From the NCBI GenBank assembly GCA_001443375.1, contig LDXM01000030.1:1-32043 (forward strand): a stretch of DNA of 32,043 nt, given 5' to 3'. Below are positions 9,050 to 15,136 of this stretch, piece after piece; positions within the stretch are counted from its first letter, which is position 1, and each line of letters begins with the position of its first letter. Source of the DNA: Chloroflexi bacterium CSP1-4 (lineage in GTDB: Bacteria > Chloroflexota > Limnocylindria > Limnocylindrales > CSP1-4). Made by a program: the position numbers and the translations under genes. The notes beneath the pieces were generated by a model. It was not told the DNA's origin. It was given only the letters and a program-made list of their open reading frames with translations, and searched no databases.

Positions 9050-9820
9050 TCACGCGTCCAGCCGGTAGACGCCCAGCAGCCGTCGCACGAGGTCGGGCAG
9101 CTGGGGGATGACGCGGTTGAACTCCTGGGTCATGCGCAGGCGGGTCACGGTGTAGAGGTAGACCCCGTAGATGGCCGCGAGGTAGACGTCGACCACGAAG
9201 GGGTTGGCGCGCATGCGCCCGAAGCCCAGCTCGTCGGCGACCTCGACCACGGCCGCGCTGGCCGCCCCGACGCGCAGGTAGATCACGCCGCCGTCGGGCC
9301 CGCCGAGGTCGAAGTCCTCGACCATCACCAGCGGCAGCGCGCCGGTGCGCGTCACGGGGTCCCACATCCAGCGCGCCCAGAGCCAGCCGCGCTCGGGCTC
9401 GAGGTGGTGGAGGCACTCCCCGGCCAGCTCGCGGCGGATAGGGGCCTCGAGTCCCGACAGCGCCTCCTCGAAGGCGCGGAAGCGGGCGTCGAGGGGGTCC
9501 GCCCCGTGGAGCAGGTCCCGTATCGCCCGCGCCAGGACGGGCGCGCCAACGGCCAGCAGGATCTCGTCGCTGCGTCGTCGCGTGGCGAAGACACGCGCGA
9601 GGATCGGTCGAACGGCGTCCGCGGTCCCCTGCGCCAGCGAGGCCTCGGCCAGGAACGGCGCCATCAGCTCGCGCTTGCGCGCCAGCAGGTCGCTGACTGC
9701 GCCGATGTCCGCCTCGTCGATCTTGATCAGCGCCTCGCGCATGAACTCGACGGCGCTGGGCGCGTCGACCGCGCTCGGATCGACCGCGTACCCCTCGCCG
9801 GACCAGGCCGCGCCGCTCAT
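9050..9820 (-). CDS. sHdr-cluster conserved protein of unknown function ("hyp")
   Basis: The protein has 256 residues and I recognise no domain. It sits exactly where type I sHdr clusters carry their uncharacterised hyp gene, between hdrA and hdrC2/B2. The sequence is soluble and mostly helical in appearance, with a tryptophan-rich central stretch (GWLWARWMWDP) and one cysteine just before it (GECLHH). The C-terminus is aromatic (VYLAAIYGVYLYTVTRLRM) and could form a helical hairpin or contact a partner. There is no CxxC, nucleotide or flavin motif. The ATG at 9820 shares one base with the hdrA stop (TGATG), and the stop lies seven bases before hdrC2B2, so translational coupling is likely. 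A structural or assembly role in the sHdr complex is inferred from position only. Confidence 0.75.
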   Translation of the reverse strand: MSGAAWSGEGYAVDPSAVDAPSAVEFMREALIKIDEADIGAVSDLLARKRELMAPFLAEASLAQGTADAVRPILARVFATRRRSDEILLAVGAPVLARAIRDLLHGADPLDARFRAFEEALSGLEAPIRRELAGECLHHLEPERGWLWARWMWDPVTRTGALPLVMVEDFDLGGPDGGVIYLRVGAASAAVVEVADELGFGRMRANPFVVDVYLAAIYGVYLYTVTRLRMTQEFNRVIPQLPDLVRRLLGVYRLDA

Positions 9821-10890
9821 CACGAGACGGCACCCGCCGTTCGCACGCCCGCCTGCCGGGCGGCCGCCAGCGCCTTCGCCGCCGCCGAGCCGGCCATGCC
9901 CATGGTGTCCTCGAGGTCCTTCGGCCCGGCGGCGGCGCCGGCCACGAAGATGCCCGGCACGCTCGTGCCCACGGGGTCCATCGGCTCGCCCGGCGTGGCG
10001 ATGAAGCCGAAGCGGTTCTGCTCGACGCCCAGCAGGGCCGCCACCTCGCGCGTGCCGCGGCTGGGCTCCATGCCCACCGAGAGGACGATGACGTCCATGA
10101 GCACCTCGAGCGGGCGGCCCATGGTGGTGTCCTCGCCCTTCATGAGCAGTCGGCCTTCCTTGGCCACGATCTCGGTGACGATGCCCCGGATGTAGTTGAC
10201 GTTGTACTGCTCCTGGGCGGGCCAGTAGATCTCGTTCTCCCAGTAGCCGTACATGCGCATGTCGATGTAGAAGATGTAGACCTTCGCGTCGGGCAGCAGG
10301 CGCCGGATCTCGATGGCCTCCTTCGAGGCGACGCCGCAGCAGACCTTCGAGCAGTAGTCGTTGCCCAGGCGCCGGTCGCGCGAGCCGACGCACTGGATGA
10401 AGGCCACGTTGCGCGGCGGCTCGCCGGTCGAGGGCCGCACGAAGCGATGCTCGCTGAGCATCTTCTCCGCGTCGGGCAGCGTGATCACGTCGGCGTGCTC
10501 GTAGTAGCCGTACATCTGCGTCTCGCGGCCGGGGTCGAAGTGCTGGAATCCGGTGGCCACCACGACGGCGCCGGCCTTGACCTCGGTCGTGGCGCCGTCG
10601 GCGCCGGTCACGGACGCCGTGAAATCGCCCGCCGACCCGGCGAACGCGCTCAGGCGCGCGCCGAGGTGGACCTCGATGGCCGGGTCCCGCACGCCGGCGC
10701 GCAGGATGTCGAGCGCCTCCTGGGCGGATCCCATGTTCGGCGTCAGCGCCGCGTAGTGCGACTCGTCGGGCGTGCCGCCCAGCACGTCGCGGCGCTCCAC
10801 CAGCACAGCCCGACCGCCGAGCTGGGCGACGGTGCGCGCCGCCTCCAGCCCGGCCGGGCCGCCACCCACCACGAGCACGGTCTCAGGCAT
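9820..10890 (-). CDS. sHdrA-type flavoprotein of the sulfur-oxidising Hdr-like complex
   Basis: FAD and [4Fe-4S] subunit at the centre of the sHdr complex, thought to handle the electrons released when protein-bound sulfane sulfur is oxidised. The 356 residues match the short HdrA found in sulfur oxidisers rather than the longer methanogen form. The FAD motif is VVGGGPAGLEAA (residues 7-18). The iron-sulfur cysteines are Cys167 (IQCVGSRD), Cys180, Cys184 and Cys185 (YCSKVCC), the known sHdrA pattern. The aromatic segment MYGYWENEIYWPAQEQYN follows, and the C-terminal flavin loop contains IFVAGAAAGP. The ATG has GGGAGGA five bases upstream and overlaps the end of hdrB1 by eight bases. There is no ferredoxin insertion, which separates it from qmoA and qmoB downstream. 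Confidence 0.9.
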   Translation of the reverse strand: MPETVLVVGGGPAGLEAARTVAQLGGRAVLVERRDVLGGTPDESHYAALTPNMGSAQEALDILRAGVRDPAIEVHLGARLSAFAGSAGDFTASVTGADGATTEVKAGAVVVATGFQHFDPGRETQMYGYYEHADVITLPDAEKMLSEHRFVRPSTGEPPRNVAFIQCVGSRDRRLGNDYCSKVCCGVASKEAIEIRRLLPDAKVYIFYIDMRMYGYWENEIYWPAQEQYNVNYIRGIVTEIVAKEGRLLMKGEDTTMGRPLEVLMDVIVLSVGMEPSRGTREVAALLGVEQNRFGFIATPGEPMDPVGTSVPGIFVAGAAAGPKDLEDTMGMAGSAAAKALAAARQAGVRTAGAVS

Positions 10891-12076
10891 CGGCGTCCTC
10901 CCAGGTCAGGAACTGCTTGTCGCCCTTGCGCAGGCGCTCGAGGTCGTCCTCGAACTCGCGCCAGCGCTCGCGCCAGTCGATGCCCATCTTCTCGAGCAGC
11001 GGCCGGTACTCGGTGTTGTGCCAGTGCAGCTGGCAGACGCGATAGGGGTGGGCGCCCATGGCGAGCGCCGCGAACTGGGCCTCGGACATGACCGGCACGC
11101 CCACCTTCACGTCGTGGGCGCGGGCCGCGAACTGGCTCTGGTCGAGCGTCGTGACGCAGCCGGTGTCGTGGGTCAGCACGACGTCCGGGTTGGCCTCCTC
11201 ACGCATGACCTCGATCTTGCGCAGCGTGGCGAAGGAGCGCGTGAAGTCGCGCTGGACGAGGATGTGGCGGAAGCCGAAGCCGCAGCAGTCGAACCAGGTC
11301 GAGTAGTCCTTGACGTTCGCGCCGAGCGCCGTGACGACGGCCGAGACGACGGCCGTGCGCTGCCCGCCGTACACGTCCGGGTCGTAGATGGCATCCTCGA
11401 CCACGAGCTTGTGGTAGTGGCAGGCCGGGTGGACGGTGACGTCGATGCTCGAGAGGTCCAGGACGCGGCGCTGGGCGAACTCGTGGCGCATGGCGTAGAC
11501 CCACTCGGAGTAGTGGACGATCTCCTCGGGCATGACGAACGGCTTGCCCAGCTTGTCGCAGATGCGGCGCACCTCGTCGCGCAGCTCGGCGTGCGCGACG
11601 AGCTCCTCGCGCACCTCCTTGTAGTGGCCGTAGGAGGTGCCGCAATGGATGGTCGGGAAGTAGCCGCTCTCGTAGGCGGCGCCGAAGTTGCGCATGGCCA
11701 CGGCCGCCTGGGCGCCCACGTTCGAGGTGGCCGAGGCGTAGTAGTTCCACGCCGTGCAGGAGGTCTGGTCCTTGGGATCGTTGTAGTCGAAGTCGAGGGC
11801 GCGGTTGAGCCAGTAGATGGCCGTCGAGTAGCCGGGGATGTGGCCGCATTGCCCGCACGACTTGTGGTGCCAGGTGTGCTCGGCGGGGATCTTCTTGATG
11901 CGGCCGTACTTCGTGGTCACCCCGACCCACGGCTCGGGCACGCGCTGCACGATCCACTCGCCCTTCGCCTCGAGCTCGAAGACCTTCTCGCGGATGTCCT
12001 CCGTCGGGGGCGCCGTGGGGCCGCGCTCGTCGCGCTGTGCCCGCCGGGCCTCGATGACGTTCAGGGGGATGGGCAT
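10883..12076 (-). CDS. sHdrB1-type CCG-domain iron-sulfur subunit
   Basis: HdrB-like catalytic-type subunit of the sHdr complex, 397 residues. Two cysteine-rich CCG-type repeats are visible. The first uses Cys74/Cys77 (KSCGQCGH), Cys107 (TSCTAWNYYA) and Cys145 (IHCGTSYGHY). The second uses Cys219 (HPACHYHK), Cys264-Cys265 (FDCCGFGF) and Cys307 (DTGCVTT). The first repeat lacks the second cysteine of the usual CC pair, and both lack the usual closing CxxC, so clusters here may differ from the non-cubane clusters of methanogen HdrB. WNYYASATSN and THDTGC are recognisable HdrB-family segments. AAGGAG lies seven bases before the ATG. The gene follows hdrC1 by 22 bases and overlaps hdrA. It may be the site where the TusA/DsrE3-delivered sulfur is handled; that is inference from the pathway. 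Confidence 0.88.
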   Translation of the reverse strand: MPIPLNVIEARRAQRDERGPTAPPTEDIREKVFELEAKGEWIVQRVPEPWVGVTTKYGRIKKIPAEHTWHHKSCGQCGHIPGYSTAIYWLNRALDFDYNDPKDQTSCTAWNYYASATSNVGAQAAVAMRNFGAAYESGYFPTIHCGTSYGHYKEVREELVAHAELRDEVRRICDKLGKPFVMPEEIVHYSEWVYAMRHEFAQRRVLDLSSIDVTVHPACHYHKLVVEDAIYDPDVYGGQRTAVVSAVVTALGANVKDYSTWFDCCGFGFRHILVQRDFTRSFATLRKIEVMREEANPDVVLTHDTGCVTTLDQSQFAARAHDVKVGVPVMSEAQFAALAMGAHPYRVCQLHWHNTEYRPLLEKMGIDWRERWREFEDDLERLRKGDKQFLTWEDADA

Positions 12077-12098
12077 CGCGGGGCTCCTTCGTGCTCGG

Positions 12099-12788
12099 CT
12101 ATGCGGTCGAGTAACCGGCTTCTTCGAGCAGCTCTTCCATCACGTCGTTGAGGATCATGTGGAGGCCCTCGTCGACCTCCTTGATCATGTCCAGGACCCC
12201 GGTCATGTGCCAGATGAGGTAGAGCTCGGTGAGCGTCTTGTCGTCGACATACCAGGCCGTCGTGGTCGTGTGCAGTGTCTCCGGCGGCAGGGCCCGGCGC
12301 CACAGCTCGAGGTTCTCGGAGATCTCCGCCACGTGCGGTCCCCAGTCCGGGAAGGCGTTGGGCTGGAGCATGTCGGGCGAGACCTGGGTGCCGGTGGACA
12401 TGATCTTGTAGACGACCCGGCCGTAGCCCTCGAGCGCCTGGCGGGCGGACGTCAGGCCGTTGTTGATGGCCACCTCGCGCATGATCGTGATGAGCCCGCC
12501 GGGGTTGTTGCCGCGCGGGCAGCGCAGGCAGCTGAAGCACTGCGAGCAGTTCCAGATGTCGTCGTTGAGCTGCTCGTAGAACATGCCCAGGTCCTCGCGC
12601 CCGGTGGCCTGGGCGATCTTGCGCGGGGAGAAGTCGTAGAAGCGGGCCGAGGGGCAGGCCGCGACGCAGATGCCGCACTCGTAGCAGCCGAAGAGGTAGT
12701 CCTTGAAGCGGATGTCGGCGCGGACCTCGTCGAACAGGCGCTGCTTCGTCTCGACGGGGACATCGGCGTAGCGCGCCTGGAGGGTCAC
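12099..12788 (-). CDS. sHdrC1-type ferredoxin-like subunit
   Basis: Electron-transfer subunit of the sHdr complex, 229 residues. It has two four-cysteine motifs: Cys35/38/41/45 (CYECGICVAACP) and Cys81/84/87/90 (CSQCFSCLRCPRG). The second has the spacing CxxCxxCxxCP, one residue shorter than the standard CxxCxxCxxxCP. After the clusters comes an HdrC-like helical tail (GLITIMREVAINNGL and onward) that would bind HdrB1. The best start is GTG at 12788, sixteen bases after dsrE3; no clear ribosome binding site is visible, so it may depend on upstream translation. Position and motifs match hdrC1 of hdrC1B1A-hyp-hdrC2B2 clusters. Confidence 0.88.
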   Translation of the reverse strand: MTLQARYADVPVETKQRLFDEVRADIRFKDYLFGCYECGICVAACPSARFYDFSPRKIAQATGREDLGMFYEQLNDDIWNCSQCFSCLRCPRGNNPGGLITIMREVAINNGLTSARQALEGYGRVVYKIMSTGTQVSPDMLQPNAFPDWGPHVAEISENLELWRRALPPETLHTTTTAWYVDDKTLTELYLIWHMTGVLDMIKEVDEGLHMILNDVMEELLEEAGYSTA

Positions 12789-12804
12789 GACACGGCCGCC
12801 GGCA

Positions 12805-13176
12805 TCAGAAGCAGATGACCTGGTCGGCCTCGAGGGCCATGTCGTTGAAGGCGGCCCCCCCGATCATCTCCACGCCCTCGATGAGATCGTCCCGGGTCAG
12901 GCCGTGCAGGTCCAGGCTGGGCTGGCAGACGTAGAACTTCACGCCCAGGTCGAGCGCCTGGTCGATGAAGCGCCGCAGGGGGGCGCCCTGCCCGTCGTAC
13001 TTGGGCACGATCAGCGTCTCCGCGACGCCCTTCTTGAGGAGCGTCGGGCCGTTGACCGTGAAGTAGATGCCGACCTCGATGTCCATCGCCGCCGCCGTCG
13101 TGGCGAGGTAGATCGGGGTGGCGCTGCGCTCGGGCGTGTTGACGCCGCCCGTGTGGACGTAGAGGAGACGCGCCAT
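12805..13176 (-). CDS. dsrE3: DsrE3-type sulfur carrier protein
   Basis: Cytoplasmic sulfur carrier of the DsrE/peroxiredoxin-like family, 123 residues, thought to exchange persulfide sulfur with TusA ahead of the sHdr complex. The fold signature is visible: an N-terminal strand MARLLYVHTGG, a second strand VGIYFTVNGP, and the conserved cysteine Cys84 in VKFYVCQPSLDLHG. A further cysteine, Cys122, is second from the C-terminus (VICF). The usual tail EMIGGAAFNDMALEADQVI is present. The tusA-dsrE3 pair ahead of shdr genes is a known arrangement. GAAGG lies about ten bases before the ATG. The gene follows tusA by 39 bases, and the gap holds no recognisable promoter. Confidence 0.9.
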   Translation of the reverse strand: MARLLYVHTGGVNTPERSATPIYLATTAAAMDIEVGIYFTVNGPTLLKKGVAETLIVPKYDGQGAPLRRFIDQALDLGVKFYVCQPSLDLHGLTRDDLIEGVEMIGGAAFNDMALEADQVICF

Positions 13177-13215
13177 GACGTGGGACCCTTCGTCGACCGG
13201 TGGGACGCGCCGCGT

Positions 13216-13455
13216 TCAGGCCTTGCGGATCCAGAAGCGCATGACCTTGCCCTCCTGGTCCTGGGCGATGAGCGGGTGGCCGGTGTTCTTCGACCAGGCG
13301 ATGACGTCGGGAACGGCGCCGGGGTCCGTGGCCTCGAGGACGACGACCTCGCCCGAGGCCATCTCCTTGATCATCTTGGAGAGCTTGACGATCGGCATGG
13401 GGCACAGCAGGCCCTTGCAGTCGAGCGTCCGATCGGTGGCCGGCGCGTCCGTCAT
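13216..13455 (-). CDS. tusA: TusA-family sulfur carrier
   Basis: Small sulfur-transfer protein of 79 residues that carries persulfide on the cysteine of its CPxP motif and, in sulfur oxidisers, passes it towards DsrE3 and sHdr. The motif LDCKGLLCPMPIVKL places the reactive residue at Cys18, with a second cysteine at Cys13. The rest, IKEMASGEVVVLEATDPGA with VPDVIAWSKNTGH, is the standard two-layer TusA fold. The ATG at 13455 has GGAGG five bases upstream. In-frame extensions further upstream run into the promoter region and are not credible. This is the first gene of the leftward operon, about 53 bases from the predicted transcription start. Confidence 0.94.
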   Translation of the reverse strand: MTDAPATDRTLDCKGLLCPMPIVKLSKMIKEMASGEVVVLEATDPGAVPDVIAWSKNTGHPLIAQDQEGKVMRFWIRKA

Positions 13456-13487
13456 CTCAGCCTCCTGCATCCTGGGTTTCGCGGCGC

Positions 13488-13523
13488 GAGCATATTGCAG
13501 TATCGCGATGCCTGTATATACTC
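13488..13523. promoter_or_regulatory. 36-bp quasi-palindromic operator candidate between the two operons
   Basis: The outer arms GAGCATAT and ATATACTC pair with one mismatch. The exact centre (between 13505 and 13506) is the perfect 8-bp palindrome ATCGCGAT at 13502-13509. Inner arms GCAG and CTG pair if one base is bulged. The element covers the -10 box and start of the leftward promoter and both boxes of the rightward one, the expected place for a repressor of both. The ArsR-family gene at 18049 is the obvious candidate protein; no consensus site confirms this. Confidence 0.6.
13495..13522 (+). promoter_or_regulatory. Sigma-70-like promoter of the rightward soe operon
   Basis: On the plus strand TTGCAG (13495-13500) and TATACT (13517-13522) are separated by 16 bases, giving a predicted start near 13529 and a leader of about 48 bases. 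Bases 13517-13520 also belong to the -10 box of the leftward promoter, so the two polymerase footprints cannot be occupied together. The -35 box matches the consensus less well than that of the leftward promoter. Confidence 0.6.
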
Positions 13524-13544
13524 GGGCGCGGTCCCCGGTGTCAA
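13515..13544 (-). promoter_or_regulatory. Sigma-70-like promoter of the leftward sulfur operon
   Basis: On the minus strand a perfect -35 box TTGACA (13539-13544) is followed after 18 bases by the -10 box TATATA (13515-13520). Transcription should start near 13508, leaving a leader of about 53 bases before tusA. The -10 box and start point lie inside the palindrome at 13488-13523 and over the rightward promoter. It is the only recognisable promoter ahead of the thirteen leftward genes. Confidence 0.72.
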
Positions 13545-13576
13545 CGTCCAAACGTCGCGAATGAGGGCGGGTCGGC

Positions 13577-15124
13577 TTGGCGAATCACGCCTGGGTCATC
13601 GACCAGACGAGCTGCATCGGTTGCCATGCCTGCACGACCGCCTGCAAATCCGAGAACGACGTTCCCCTCGGCGTCAATCGTACATGGGTCAAGTACGTCG
13701 AGCGGGGAACCTTCCCGGCCACGCGGCGCGACATCGCGGTCCTGCGCTGCAACCACTGCGAGGAGCCGCCGTGCGTGGAGATCTGTCCCACCACGGCGAT
13801 GTTCAAGCGCCCCGACGGCATCGTCGACTTCGACACCGGGCGCTGCATCGGCTGCAAGGCCTGCCTCCAGGCCTGCCCCTACGACGCGATCTACATCGAC
13901 CCCCAGGAGCACGTGGCGGAGAAGTGCAACTTCTGCTCCCACCGCGTGGACCAGGGGCTCCTGCCCGCCTGCGTCGTGGTCTGCCCCACCGAGTCGCTCC
14001 TCTTCGGAGACCTCGAGGATCCGCGCAGCCGGGTCGCGCAGGTGGTGGCCAGCAGGCCGACCACGGTGCGCCGGCCGGAGCAGGCGACCCGGCCGAACGC
14101 CTTCTACCTGGGCGCCTCGGCGACCGCCCTGGACCCGCTGGCACCCGTGCACGCCGATGCCTACATGTGGAGCGAGCGGCGCCGGGGTGGGGCGAAGGAC
14201 CACAGCGCGGCCATCGCCGCCCTGGAGGCCGAGGCGCCGCCCGTCCGGGGCGGGGCGCGCGTCGCCTACGACGCCTTCCACCCCGAGCCGTGGGGCTGGA
14301 AGGTCGCGCTCTACCTGTGGACGAAGAACATCGGCGCCGGTGTCTGGGCGCTGGCCTTCCTCGCCCCTGCCCTGGGCCTCGTCGCGCTGAGCCGTGAGCT
14401 GCGCCTCGCCGCCGCCTTCGCTTCGCTCGCCTTCATCGGCCTGACCACGTTGTTGCTCGTCTGGGACCTCAAGCGCCCGGAGCGCTTCTGGACGATCCTC
14501 ATCCGGCCGCAGCGGCGCAGCTGGCTGGCCCTCGGCTCCTTCGTGCTGGTCGGCTACAGCGGGCTGCTCGGGCTCTGGTTCCTGGGCACCTGGTTCGGCG
14601 CGGACGAAACCCTCCTGCTGGTCCTCGGCGCGCCGACGGTCGTGCTGGCGGCCCTGGCCTCGCTCTACACGGCCTTTCTCCTGGCCCAGTGCGAGGCGCG
14701 CGACCTGTGGCAGAACCCGGCCGTCTTCTTCGTGCTGCTGGCCCACATGACCGTGCTCGGTGCGGCCGGCCTGCTCGTGGCCGCGGCCGCGACCGGCGGC
14801 CTCGACACCATCGCCGGCTTCGCCCGCGCTGCGCTCGTCGGTGGGGGCGTGCTGGGCGTCGCCGCGCTGCTCTCCGGCGAGGCAGGAGCCGGCAGGACCA
14901 CCGCCAACGCACGTGCTGCCGGCCACCTGCTGGTGCGCGGGCCGTTCCGCACGCACTTCTGGCTGGGTGGCGTCCTCCTCGCCGGCCTGGTGCCGGTCGC
15001 GGTGGCCGCGCTGGCCCCCGCGGCGCCGGCCGCCCTGCTCGCGGCGGGGCTTCTGGCCGCTGCCGGGGCGCTGTGGTACGAGTTCGGGTTCGTCGCGGCC
15101 GGCCAGGCCGTGCCGATCAGTTAG
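13577..15124 (+). CDS. Fused iron-sulfur/NrfD-type membrane subunit of a molybdoenzyme (SoeB-SoeC-like)
   Basis: Electron-transfer and membrane-anchor protein for the catalytic subunit encoded next, passing electrons to quinone. The 515-residue protein joins two usual subunits. Residues 1-145 carry four [4Fe-4S] motifs: Cys13/16/19/23, Cys58/61/66/70, Cys90/93/96/100 and Cys117/120/132/136. Residues 235-515 form about eight hydrophobic helices starting at VALYLWTKNIGAGVWALAFL and include the NrfD/DmsC-type segment WDLKRPERFWTILIRPQRRS. The start is TTG with AGGG nine bases upstream; an ATG at 13561 is out of frame. There is no signal peptide, fitting a cytoplasmic iron-sulfur domain as in SoeABC. 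Polysulfide or thiosulfate reductase subunits are the alternative, but their iron-sulfur and catalytic subunits face outward. Confidence 0.82.
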   Translation: MANHAWVIDQTSCIGCHACTTACKSENDVPLGVNRTWVKYVERGTFPATRRDIAVLRCNHCEEPPCVEICPTTAMFKRPDGIVDFDTGRCIGCKACLQACPYDAIYIDPQEHVAEKCNFCSHRVDQGLLPACVVVCPTESLLFGDLEDPRSRVAQVVASRPTTVRRPEQATRPNAFYLGASATALDPLAPVHADAYMWSERRRGGAKDHSAAIAALEAEAPPVRGGARVAYDAFHPEPWGWKVALYLWTKNIGAGVWALAFLAPALGLVALSRELRLAAAFASLAFIGLTTLLLVWDLKRPERFWTILIRPQRRSWLALGSFVLVGYSGLLGLWFLGTWFGADETLLLVLGAPTVVLAALASLYTAFLLAQCEARDLWQNPAVFFVLLAHMTVLGAAGLLVAAAATGGLDTIAGFARAALVGGGVLGVAALLSGEAGAGRTTANARAAGHLLVRGPFRTHFWLGGVLLAGLVPVAVAALAPAAPAALLAAGLLAAAGALWYEFGFVAAGQAVPIS

Positions 15125-15136
15125 GGGCGAAGAGCG

